A stretch of DNA of 64,000 nucleotides from Panicum virgatum (taxonomy: Eukaryota > Streptophyta > Magnoliopsida > Poales > Poaceae): NCBI RefSeq assembly GCF_016808335.1, contig NC_053144.1, positions 57,366,195-57,430,194 on the forward strand. The letters are read 5' to 3'. The notes beneath the pieces are model-generated. The model saw nothing but the letters and a program-made list of their open reading frames with translations, had not been told where the DNA came from and ran no database searches. This document shows positions 1 through 9,250 of this stretch, one piece after another. Numbering within the stretch: the stretch's first letter is position 1; each line of letters opens with the position of its first letter. Made by a program: the position numbers and the translations under genes.

Positions 1-1126
1 GGTTCTTTAGTAAATAGAGGGAAGGGAAGGGGTTTTTGGGCAAAATGCCCCTCCTTCTTCTACCCCCCCCCCCCCGACGGGGCAAAACAGAGGAGGAGCC
101 CAGGGCACCGGCGGCCATGGGCTCGCGGCCCTGGGGGCATGATGGCGGCCGGGAATAGGGGGAAAGGGGCGGGGCGACGCCGGGATTTGATTCCCCTCCT
201 CAATTTCAGAGGAGGGGCCCGCGGGGAGGAGTGCGGTGGCCATGGCCGTGGCGGGTCGGCGGCGGCCGTGGGCGGCACGGTAGAAGCGGCCAGAGGCGGG
301 TGTCGGTGGGGGAAAAGGGAGAGGGAGGGTCCGAGCACCTACCTCGACCCTTGGTTCGGGCAGGGAGGTGGTGGAGCGAGCTGGCCACGGGAAACAGGTA
401 TGGTGGCGGAGCAAGCTTGCGGCGGCAGTGCTGTCGTGCAGAGGAGGGGGTTGTGCGGTGGTGGGGGTGGTCGCGGTGCTGGGGAAGCGGCGCGGGGCAT
501 CTTTATAGGCCAAGTAAGGCGGTGGGGAGGGCGGTAGGGCGGTGGCCGTGGTGTGGCCGGCCGGCGAGCCTCGCGGGCGCCATTAATGGCGTTTTGGCCA
601 CTTGCGAGCGTCGCGGAGTGGCGCACGGGTGGCGAGGCGGCCACAGGTGACAAGATTGCTCGGGCAGGCGCGCGTGGGGGAGGACCGACCAGTGTGTGCG
701 AGCAGTGCGCCGTACCCGGCTTCGTCCTTGACGGCGGCGCAAGCGGCGAGCGCAGGGAGGAGAGCGGCAGAGGGGAGCCGGGCCGGGCGGCGCTCGGGAG
801 CAGAGGAAAGAGAGAGGAGAAGGGAGGAAGGGAAAAAGAAAAAGAAAAATAGAGAAGAGAAGAGAAAAGAAAATGGAAAAAGGGAAAAAAAAAGAAAAGG
901 AGAGAGATTCGCGCCGAGAATTTCGGCAGCGACCATGACGCCGGTCGGGCGCGCGGACGAGGCCACAGGGAAGCGGTCGGGGGTTGGAGATCGGACACTT
1001 AGAAAAGAGGGAGATTCCGGAAAATAGGGTCCAGGGTTTATGGGGTTTTTGAGCTCAACGATGAAAAGAAATCTTGAAAAATTATTTAGCGTGTGATTTA
1101 TTTGGTAAATTTTCCGGGATGTGACA
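1..1126 (-). mobile_element. Probable partial Ty3/gypsy-type LTR, running off the left edge
   Basis: Read on the minus strand, the block begins at 1126 with TGTCACATCCCGG. This is the usual opening of one large class of grass gypsy LTRs. An AT-rich stretch follows (about 1020-1126), then a purine-rich run on the plus strand (about 820-905), then a very GC-rich body to the window edge. Only one terminus is visible, so neither the other LTR end nor a target duplication can be checked. Long overlapping ORFs occur in every frame of the GC-rich part, as expected from base composition, and none resembles a known protein. Assignment to an LTR rests on the terminal motif and the compositional boundary; it could also be unrelated GC-rich DNA. 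Confidence 0.45.
63..75. repeat. Poly-C tract (13 C)
   Basis: An uninterrupted run of 13 C. It is one of several G or C homopolymers in the window. Confidence 0.9.
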
Positions 1127-1336
1127 CGCGGCTTGCGGGGGCGGGGCAAGGGCCGCCGGGGGTTTGCACGACTGGGCGCTCTACGCGGCCACGGTTCTTG
1201 GGTTCTTGCTCCTGCTATGGGTGGACACGGGCAGCACGACGCCGCCGCGCAGGCCGCCCGCGCGGAAGGAGTGGGAGGGAGAGCTCGGCGCCAGGGTCGC
1301 CCGCGCGAGCGCGCCGCGGGCACCCCGCCGTAGGAG
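1127..1336 (+). other. GC-rich segment with a short possible gene fragment
   Basis: This stretch lies between the LTR-like end and a hAT insertion. One plus frame (about 1164-1334) reads a hydrophobic segment (VLGFLLLLWVDTG) followed by Arg/Pro/Ala-rich sequence, which could be a membrane-anchor fragment of a host gene. It was not recognised, and in GC-rich DNA such frames arise by chance. No promoter or splice sites were found to support it. Confidence 0.2.
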
Positions 1337-1708
1337 TAGACCTGGGCATGGGCTGCCCGACCCGACGGACCTGACCCAACCCGCCCGAAAATAGCCCGAC
1401 CCGACCCGACCCGAAAAGTTTGATGGGCGGGCTCGGGTCAAAATTTTTTACCCGGTATGACTGACGGGCCGCGCACGGGCTAAAAATTTTGACCCGAAAC
1501 CCGAAAAACCCGAAGGAACCCGACTTTTACATAGGCCCGGCCCGGCCCGACCCGAACCCGACCCGACCCGACTGGCTGTCGGGTCGGGTGCGGGCTCAAT
1601 TTTACGGCCCGGCCACCGGGTCGGGTCGGGCACAGGCCGCTAGAAAAAACACCGGGTTTTTTTTTGCCCGACCCGAACTCGACCCGGCCCGGAGGATGCC
1701 CAGGTCTA
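1337..1708. mobile_element. Non-autonomous hAT element with CCCGA-type motif array
   Basis: The ends are imperfect inverted repeats: TAGACCTGGGCATGG on the left, and GGATGCCCAGGTCTA on the right. The element is flanked by an exact 8-bp duplication, CGTAGGAG, at 1329-1336 and 1709-1716, as expected of the hAT superfamily. The 372-bp interior is almost entirely arrays of CCCGA/TCGGG in both orientations, broken by short A/T runs. There is no coding capacity. Confidence 0.88.
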
Positions 1709-1716
1709 CGTAGGAG

Positions 1717-2865
1717 GTAGGTGGAGTCGCTGGCCTGCGCGTGGCCCTGAGCAAAGAGAAGGGAGAGGAAGTTGACGGAGGCGACGACGTTTGCTGCAAA
1801 CGTGACAGAATGCTATTTTCAGGTAACGTTGCATTCTTTCGATGCTATTTTACGGAGCGACGAAATTTTAGTGGTATTTCGCTGAAACATCGATCTTTCG
1901 ATGCTATGAGACCAATTTTCCCTTTAGCGTCTGCTCCCTACCGTACACAGACAAAAAATGAACACTGTTTGCATTCTTTAGTGGAACATTCACAGATGTG
2001 CTTGCGATTTAAGTTGATGACGAAAGGTGTGATTTGCTGACCTTGTGAGGATTCATTTGCTGTCACATTCATGATCATTTCTACCCTAGATTGAAACCCA
2101 GCAACAAAATCTGCAAACAATCCTTTCGAATAATTCACAGGGTCCCAGCCAGTCATACTATAATCATGCGTGTGATTTTGTCCACCGAAACCCCATGGCG
2201 CCACACGTTGCACGGTGAGATTCCAAGCCTTGGATCTGTCGTTGCATTGCATTGAAACGCCAGCTTGGGGACTGGTATGCATGCCGTGCCGACAAGCGAT
2301 CGGCCAGGCTTTAGTAGTCTCCGGGGCTGATACAACACAGGCAGTGACATCCAACTGGAGCAGTGTACTCACTATTCATTTGGGTTGGATCGTTTGGTTG
2401 GAAACGCTTGTGTTAAACGTCAAATTGCAGGCTGGAAGCTGGATCAATTGGGTTTCAGAGAATGGCTTACTGTCGTCATGCTGTTCTTATCCAATCCAAC
2501 CTACTGTGGGCATATATGGGTGTTTGTTCGTTACTTGGCTTCAAAGATCAGACCACATCAGTTGCTTCGCGTGTGTATCTTAATTTTCGTGCAAATGACT
2601 TTTGTTATTGGCATTACAGTCTGATTGATAGGTTTAGCCTACCAAGACCCAAAATGAAATCTACTAGTACCACCAGTGAAGAATTTCCCAAACCAGGCAC
2701 CTCCCAAGCTTTACTTGGAAGGATCAGAGCATAAGAGAAGGTACTTATAAAATGACTTCCCATATAAACCATCTAGTAGTATCACTTACTGAGACCATAG
2801 TTAGATTGCAGAATTTAATAGCAACTCGATTTATATTGAAAAAAAAACCTGAGTTCTAAACGGGG
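1717..2865. other. Intergenic, with one exon-like segment
   Basis: Moderate-GC DNA. Apart from the minus-strand exon-like frame at 2042-2372, described separately, I see no gene, repeat or RNA feature. Confidence 0.4.
2042..2372 (-). other. Unrecognised exon-like coding fragment
   Basis: A minus-strand open frame reads a residue mix that looks like a soluble protein (for example WGFGGQNHTHDYSMTGWDPV). It ends in a plausible splice donor, AAG|GTCAGC, at 2042/2041. No upstream exon, start codon or downstream exon could be joined to it. The family was not recognised. It may be a relic exon of a host gene or a captured fragment. Confidence 0.25.
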
Positions 2866-3674
2866 CTCGTTTGCACTTCGCCCTGCAAACGGTGTGGGTT
2901 CAAATGAGTTTAATGGATTGAGTTTTGATGTGGAGTGTATTTGGGTGGGTTGAAATGGGTTATATTAGTTAATGGGATGGGGTGGAGCAGGTTCTATGTA
3001 AATACGGGTTGGATTGGGTTGAAATGGATTCTTTGTGTAGAGCCGGATCCTGAAATTAAAACCTCACGTTCACACTATAAAATTTTATTGAAATTGACCG
3101 AAATTTATTGGAAATGACTCAGTATGGCTGGCAGCTACTCTGTGCAAAGCAGTATGACTAGACCTATATGTGAGCCCCATGTCAAGAGCCGGACCCTGGA
3201 GTTAAAATCTCGCGTTCACACTATAATTTTTTTTTCAAAATTGATCGAAATTTATTGGACATGACTCAGTATGACTGGCAGCTACTCTATGCAAAGCATT
3301 GTGGCTAGACCTACACATGGGCCCTATGTCAAGAGCCGGACTCTGAAATTAAAATCTCGCGTTCACACTATAAAATTTAATCGAAATGGACCGAATTTTT
3401 TTGAAATGACTCAGTATAATTGGCAGCTACTCTGTGCAAAATAGTATGACAAGATCTATATTTTTTTTTGAGAAACGGGTTCTTATTGGGTTGTAATCAT
3501 AGTTTGGCTAATAGTTATTACATTATGAGCTCAAATATTTGGGTTGGATTGGTGTGTGGTGGTGGTAGTTTGGGGTGGAGTGGGTTGATATAATTTCTCT
3601 CATAAGAATGGGGTGACGTGGGTATAGTTTGGATTCCAACCCATTTGCAGAGTGATTTGCAACTACCTTTATGC
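2866..3674. mobile_element. Probable TIR DNA transposon remnant containing a tandem array
   Basis: The outer segments resemble each other as inverted repeats. On the left (about 2868-2910) is GTTTGCACTTCGCCCTGCAAA. The reverse complement of the right end (about 3637-3674) reads GTTGCAAATCACTCTGCAAA. Both continue into GGGTT-rich sequence. No clean target duplication was found, so the ends are approximate. The centre holds a three-copy tandem repeat. Confidence 0.45.
3039..3465. repeat. Three tandem copies of a ~147-bp unit
   Basis: The unit starts with AGAGCCGGA at 3039, 3185 and 3332, giving periods of 146 and 147 bp. Each copy contains TTCACACTATAA, a GACCGAAATT-like block, ATGACTCAGTAT, GGCAGCTACTCT and GACCTA in the same order. 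The copies differ by scattered substitutions and short T-run length changes. The third copy stops at a T-rich junction near 3465. Confidence 0.85.
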
Positions 3675-4919
3675 ATCCTTGCTAGAACGCATGCGGGCAA
3701 ACTTTGGCCAATTGATTCGAGTAAAATTATGCCTGGGTTGATCATATGGAAATAGCATACTTGGATTTGTCATAAAAACTACTTTCATACTATTACCATG
3801 TTATATGTAAAAAAAAGCCATGGTCAAAGTTGCACATTGGAGACCATGCCATTTTCTATAACATTATGCATTTTCTATACAATGCTAGTTCTTTTAGGAA
3901 CCGACGCCGTGGCCCAAGCAGAGGTGCATTCTACTCCTTACACACCCTCTTAAGCATGCGAGTTTGGACCTGGTGTTGTCCAAAAACCCTGCCGGCCAGC
4001 TCATCAAGAGATGGTTCTTCATAATTAAGTACGCTTAGTTCATAGTTGATACTAAAGGAGTGAAGGTGCCACACAGCTAGGAAGATAGTCATGGCATCAA
4101 GACAAAAACATCTATTCACTGACGATGTTCATCAAGATGCGCATGTCCTCGGACCACATGGGCAACCCGTGCACCTACGTGAGCCACACACAACATTTAT
4201 GCCGATCGCGTGAGATATGCATCATGACGTTTTCTTTATCGGATTGATTTGCAACATGAGTTGACACGCCAAGATAGCCACTCACACTCACCGGTATTAT
4301 TCCAGTTCTTTCTCTCCTTTTTTTTCAAAACAAAAGGAGAGAGGGAAAGGCAGGCACTCACCAGAATTTTGACCGGATGGCAACCAGTGAGCCATCAGCA
4401 TGAGCAAGCCAGCTTTGGTAAAGCGAGGCTGGAGCGGGGAGCAGCCAATCATCCGGCGACACATCGCCGCAAGGAGCCGGGACAAGGGGGGCAGGGCTCG
4501 CACGCGCGAGAATATAGGAGGGCAGCACTGCAGCAGCTGACTACTAGAATCCAAAGGGGATTTGGGGACAAGAAGTCGATGGCACATTTGAATCAGATTT
4601 TTTTAGAAGGACTACTAAGAAATTATCCAGCCTTAGAGCATCTCCAATGCCATGTTGAATTACAGTACATGCAACAAAATCAAAGCTTTACAAAATCAAG
4701 GATTGCTAGTGAACAGATTAAGCAGCCACGGCCTGAGTAAGTTAGTTATTCCTGCCCGCTGATCCGATCACCAGCCCTTGACGTCTTCTCACCTGAATCC
4801 CCCACGGCACGCGCCTCGCCCAAACCCTCACGCCTCGCCAATTCCACGGCGACGACGGCCCTCACGTCACGTGCCCCCTCGCCAGATCGCTCGTCGTCCC
4901 ACGCCAGCAAGGCCGCCGT
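3675..4919. other. Intergenic DNA, nothing identified
   Basis: Mixed-composition DNA. Short ORFs occur on both strands, but none has recognisable domains, good splice sites or a start context that I trust. Confidence 0.5.
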
Positions 4920-4927
4920 GGCGTGGC

Positions 4928-5162
4928 CAGGGTTAACAATTTCGGCGAAATTTCGCCGAAATTTCGGAAATTTTTTCGTTTCCGCTAGTTACCGGGATTC
5001 GAAATTTCGGTATTTTTCGGTATATTTCGTTTTCAAATTCAAAATTCAACAAATTTCGACCGAAATTCAACGAAATTCGCCGAAATTTACCGAAATTTCG
5101 GAACGGAATTCCGTTTCCGCTAAACACCGGGATTTGACCGGAAAACGAAATGGTTAACCCTG
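4928..5162. mobile_element. Non-autonomous hAT element with GAAATTTCGGC motif array
   Basis: The terminal inverted repeats are CAGGGTTAAC and GTTAACCCTG. They are flanked by an exact 8-bp duplication, GGCGTGGC, at 4920-4927 and 5163-5170. The 235-bp interior is built from repeated AAATTTCG/CGAAATTT and CCGAAATT words in both orientations. It lies about 415 bp upstream of the endosulfine-gene TATA box and could alter that promoter. Confidence 0.92.
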
Positions 5163-5427
5163 GGCGTGGCGGCCCTTCTTTGCTCACGGCGGCGGACGCA
5201 GGCGCGCAGGGGATGCCGCGCCGGGATCGAGGGCGCACCCACGGACGCGTACAGGCACGTCGACGCATCGGCAGAGGTTGGTTGGCATGTCGTCTCGCCC
5301 AGCGAGGATCGGGTGCCCCGCGCCCGGTCGCTGCTTTTCGCCGACACCGTGCGCCGCGACGCGACGGCACCGGTGCCGCGTCGTCGATCGGGCGGCCATC
5401 GGATCGAGGGGCCGCAGGGGGTCTCGC

Positions 5428-5448
5428 GGGGGGGGGGGGGGGGGGGGG
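5428..5448 (+). repeat. Poly-G tract (21 G)
   Basis: An uninterrupted run of 21 G about 130 bp upstream of the endosulfine-gene TATA box. It can fold as a G-quadruplex and is prone to length error in sequencing. Confidence 0.9.
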
Positions 5449-5577
5449 TATCCTGCAAGGCTGAGGACCCTCCGTGTCAGTGTCAGCTGGAGAATCGTCG
5501 AGCTGCTGCGCGAGCGTTTCGTGCTGCGGCGCGAGCTCTGTCTGAACCTGATCCCCACTCCTCTCCCGTACGAGCTC

Positions 5578-5585
5578 TATATAAA
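5578..5585 (+). promoter_or_regulatory. TATA box of the endosulfine-like gene
   Basis: TATATAAA in a GC-rich context, 279 bp before the start codon. It is followed by a CT-rich leader (about 5610-5680) typical of grass 5' UTRs. A CAG at 5822-5828 could be a 5' UTR splice acceptor, but no donor was pinned. Confidence 0.65.
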
Positions 5586-5863
5586 CAGGCTCGCCCTCCC
5601 TCCGCAGCACACGCGCTTCGTTCCTCCTCGTCCCTCGGCTCGGCCTCGCCTCCTCTCCGTCTCCCTGCAGAAAGAGCGCAGCAAGGTCGTTCCGCCTCAA
5701 CAACTACCCAACGCCTCCCTCTCTTTCATGCCGATTGTTTCACCGTCGTCCTCTTCGGCTCTTGGCCTGCGTCCCTGATTCTTCAGGCACTTAAACTCGC
5801 GGCGCCGTGCTGTTTGATTGCTTGCAGGCAAGAGGGGGGATAGGAGGAGGAAGAGAGCAGGAG

Positions 5864-8520
5864 ATGGCAGGCTGCGAGGGAGCCAAGTCACCGGCCTCCC
5901 AGGAGGAAGAGGTAATTCTGCATGATTTCAGCTGACTGGTTTCTCCCACAAAACATGCATTTTCTATACATGCCCTGTTTGTTCCACTACCTGGTTGCTT
6001 CTTGGATCAGTTCTTACCTTGGTTAGAGCGTCTGAGTTATTGATTACAAAATGATTTTTCATTCCCGGAAGAGCTTCTGAGTTATTGATCAATGACCACA
6101 AAATGTTTGTTCGCCCGGAACTATGGGGATCTTAGCAGCGTACTGTAGTAGAGAGACCAGCAGAGTTCAGATTTCGCAGGGAGTGATACTTGGTTCGATT
6201 TCAAAATACATGAAGGCCAATGATTCGTTTTGAATAGATGTTGTGTGTGCTGAGGTGTTTATCAACTCTGAATGCTGCTGGGTTTGCTTATGAAGGTGTT
6301 ATGAAAAAACTATCCCGAAGTTCCTGAACCATGTCCATCCAACTTCCCAAGATTAGATGCAGTAGCGTTTCCTAACTCCTTTCTTGCCTGAAAATGTATA
6401 ACCGACAAGCAGTTGAAGAAATCAGAGGATAAAGGGACAACTTGAGGTTACCCTGTCTGCCGATTTCGGAGTTCAGTTTCTTAAACAAAATAAATATCTT
6501 GCCTTTGGTGCTAACTGCTAACGGCAAAGACTCGTAACTTGCTAGTGAAGAAGTTTCTTCAGTTTTCCCCCGCTTTTTTGATAACATAGTAATGTTTTCT
6601 TTGCTTGCCTTAATTGAGCATTAAATGCAAACAATCAGGTTTAACCACTAAAAAGGTAATTACAGGACATCACCTAACGTGTGTGTAGATTGATTAAGGT
6701 GCACTTATCCTCAGCACCTACTACTTACTAGCAAACTTGCCATGCCCAACGCATTTAAAGATTCTGCACTATCTTAGTACTATAGATTACGCCCAAGAAA
6801 CTGCTTTTGTTGACCGCGGGCGCCAAATATTTAGTTTAATATACCGTGAAGGAATGAATGAAGGATCTAAAGCAAACTAAACTTTACGCAACCTGTTCTT
6901 CAACCAAGAATCTATTGACTGAAACTTCTGAGGTTCTGAACGACCATGAGGAGAGATGTGGCCTCGGTCCCGTCCATGATGGACCACGACCATTCCTGCT
7001 TTTTCACTGTGACCTAGCTGACCGCCGGAGAATCTCTCTATCAGCTTTGCAACTGCATCTGCATGGATTATGCATGAGCAGCGAACGACCCGGTAACAGT
7101 TTCCGGAATCCTGTCGTTTTCGTGGCTTCCTTCAGCGAAAGGCCGGGCGGCCAGTTGGCTAGTCCGGTCCGGTAGCGTCGCGCCCCAACAAGTCCTGAGT
7201 TTGATTCTCATCAGAAGCAAATTTCCGGCTGTTGGGGTAAAAAAACTCCCTCGCTGTGCTCACCGCAAGGCTTGGCCCTCTCGGGCATGGGCCAGGGTTC
7301 GAAGATTTTCTCTACCCGGATAAACCGGTGTGGCTTCCTCTTAATGAAAAAACGGTGGGCCATTTCCTCCCCGGTTAGAGTTTTTTTTTTTTCCGTGGCT
7401 TCGTTCAGAGATCGCCGTCAGTAGATCGGTCACATGCTTTTGGTGGATCAAAAGCAGCCGCATAGCGCAGGGGCATCCTTCCGCCGGGATGATTTATTGG
7501 TCGCGCGAGGGATCAAAGGGATGCTTGTTTTGTCAGCGCGGCACCAACGCGATCCCATGACCGAACCGGTGCTCTCGGCCGATCATCTTTTCAGCCGTGA
7601 AATAATATGGTTCATCGGGTGGTCAAAAAGGTAGGGGGCGGATGCCTGAACACATGGTTCAGTGTGTGTTTATCATGCCGTCATGTCAGTCCACTGGAGA
7701 AGCGTCTGCGTCTGTGCCGGCAATGATGGCCCTGACCCCTGAACAAACGGATAAGCCTTCCCTGATTCCCTTTCAACGGGAGCCGGGAGAAGTTCGATGT
7801 CTCGTCACACAGCTTCAGAAATCGATTTTATTTTCTTTCTTTTCATTCTAGTCCTAGAGGACCTTCACGAGGATTATATATTTATCCGTGATTTTTACGC
7901 ATATTCTGTGCAGGCTCTGCTCAGGAGTTTCTGATGCCTTGAACGTATGATTTTGCAGGCATGTGTTGAGAAGAAGTACGGAGGAATTGCGCCCAAGAAG
8001 CCTTTGATATCCAAGGTACGGACAGTGTAGTTCATCACTAGTACTGCAGTACAATCTGTAGAAGCAACAAGCAATCTACCTGGCAGCTTTGATCATTTCA
8101 TTACCGCGTTCTTGCTTGCTAATGCAGGACCACGAGCGCGCGTACTTCGATTCAGCAGACTGGGTGCTCGGCAAGGTAAGACAAGAACAGAGCAAAAATA
8201 TCCTCACACCAATATTCAGGCACGGCCTCGTCAGATCTCAGACTGTATCTATCTAACATTCTAATCCTGGCTCTTGGCGTAGCAAGCTGCAAATAGCAGC
8301 ACAAGGGCTGCTGTCGAGTCTCTGAAGCCCAAGCTGAAGGTCAGTTGGACCATCTCAACATTCAGTTCAACTAACCACTGCTCCTCATAGCAAACTTCAT
8401 CTGAACGAGCTAATGAGATTTCTCCAGTATACAACTGACTAGTGGTCTTCTTCTCGCCCTGCCCAGAGAACGCCTCACCACCAGCTCCCCCCTCGCAAGC
8501 CGACCTGCGCTTCCAGCTGA
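5864..8520 (+). CDS. Endosulfine/ARPP-19 family phosphoprotein (PP2A inhibitor type)
   Basis: Five coding exons, 5864-5911, 7959-8015, 8128-8175, 8283-8339 and 8467-8520, join in phase 0 at GT-AG introns and give 87 residues. The protein starts MAGCEGAK and contains KKYGGIAPKKPLISKDH followed by AYFDSADW (roughly residues 21-48). FDSADW is the plant form of the endosulfine FDSGDY core. In animals its serine is phosphorylated by Greatwall kinase, which turns the protein into a PP2A-B55 inhibitor controlling mitotic entry. The plant role is inferred from the family. The C-terminus is basic and Pro-rich and ends in Ser-Ser before TGA. The start is the first ATG after a TATA-driven leader. Intron 1 is long (2,047 bp) and holds a SINE-like insert. 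The protein is somewhat short for the family but looks complete. Confidence 0.9.
7190..7392 (+). mobile_element. SINE-like retroelement in intron 1 of the endosulfine gene
   Basis: The segment contains a GGTTCGAAG box resembling a pol III B box, then GTGTGGCTTCCTCTTAATGA, and ends in a T-rich run at 7381-7392. This tail style is one I associate with grass SINE/LINE 3' ends. Boundaries and family are uncertain, and no target duplication was established. Confidence 0.4.
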
Positions 8521-9250
8521 GACGCACGGTGAGCTGGCTGCCCTCCAATCCAAAAAGCCTGCAGCACTTAGCTCGTAGTAGCATCACGCGCAGCTATGTG
8601 CAAAAGCGCCGCAAGAAATGACCACCCCTGCGTGTTCGTGCAGTGCAGCAGCTGGAGGGAGTGCTCGGAGGCAAGAAAGGGAGAATGAATGATTGAGCTC
8701 GGATAAATGCTTGGCAGCCGAAATCGTAGGGATGGATCACAAGCCCGAGGTGCAATCTGGCTAGTACTTGTCAATTGCAGCCTCTACTATGTCTATCATC
8801 AGAACGGATTAATTATCGGCATCATGCTTAAGTTAGATGGTACTTGGTTGTTGAACTGAAAGTTTACTTGGTTGTTGAACTGAAAGTTTTCTCCTTTTTG
8901 AAGAAAAAAAAACATTTGTCCATTACCCACGGGCTATCAATCACCGTCGTTCTAGGAAAAAGGAGCCCAGTATTCGACCACGGCCTGCTATGCTCGCCCA
9001 GTAGGCCGTCAGCTTATTGGGCTCTTACCATAAGCATTTGGTGCTGGATACCGATTGACGACAAGCGGGTATAGCCAACTCGACCACGGCCTGCTATGCT
9101 CGCCTAGTAGGCCTTGTTAGTAATGGGCCTACCCACTTTCAGCCCAACTTAGTCACCAGTTTGAGCCATAGCCCATCCATATGGTTTTCAGCCGAAAATC
9201 AGCATCCATAAAGATGCGATCACGGTAGACGGGCATGAGAAATTAAAGTA
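8521..9250 (+). other. 3' flank of the endosulfine gene with short duplications
   Basis: The 3' UTR probably extends to about 8800. Two local duplications follow. One is a 24-bp unit repeated head to tail (8842-8865 and 8866-8889). The other is a 33-bp sequence, CGACCACGGCCTGCTATGCT and onward, that occurs at 8975-9007 and again, one base different, at 9081-9113. Confidence 0.6.

Noticed and set aside
339..1323. Long overlapping ORFs on both strands in the first 1.3 kb
   Set aside because: Very high GC makes all frames open. No domain, start context or splice site supports a gene, and the block looks like an LTR.
7280..7300. GGTTCGAAG as part of a tRNA gene
   Set aside because: No cloverleaf or A box with correct spacing. 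More consistent with a SINE-like element.
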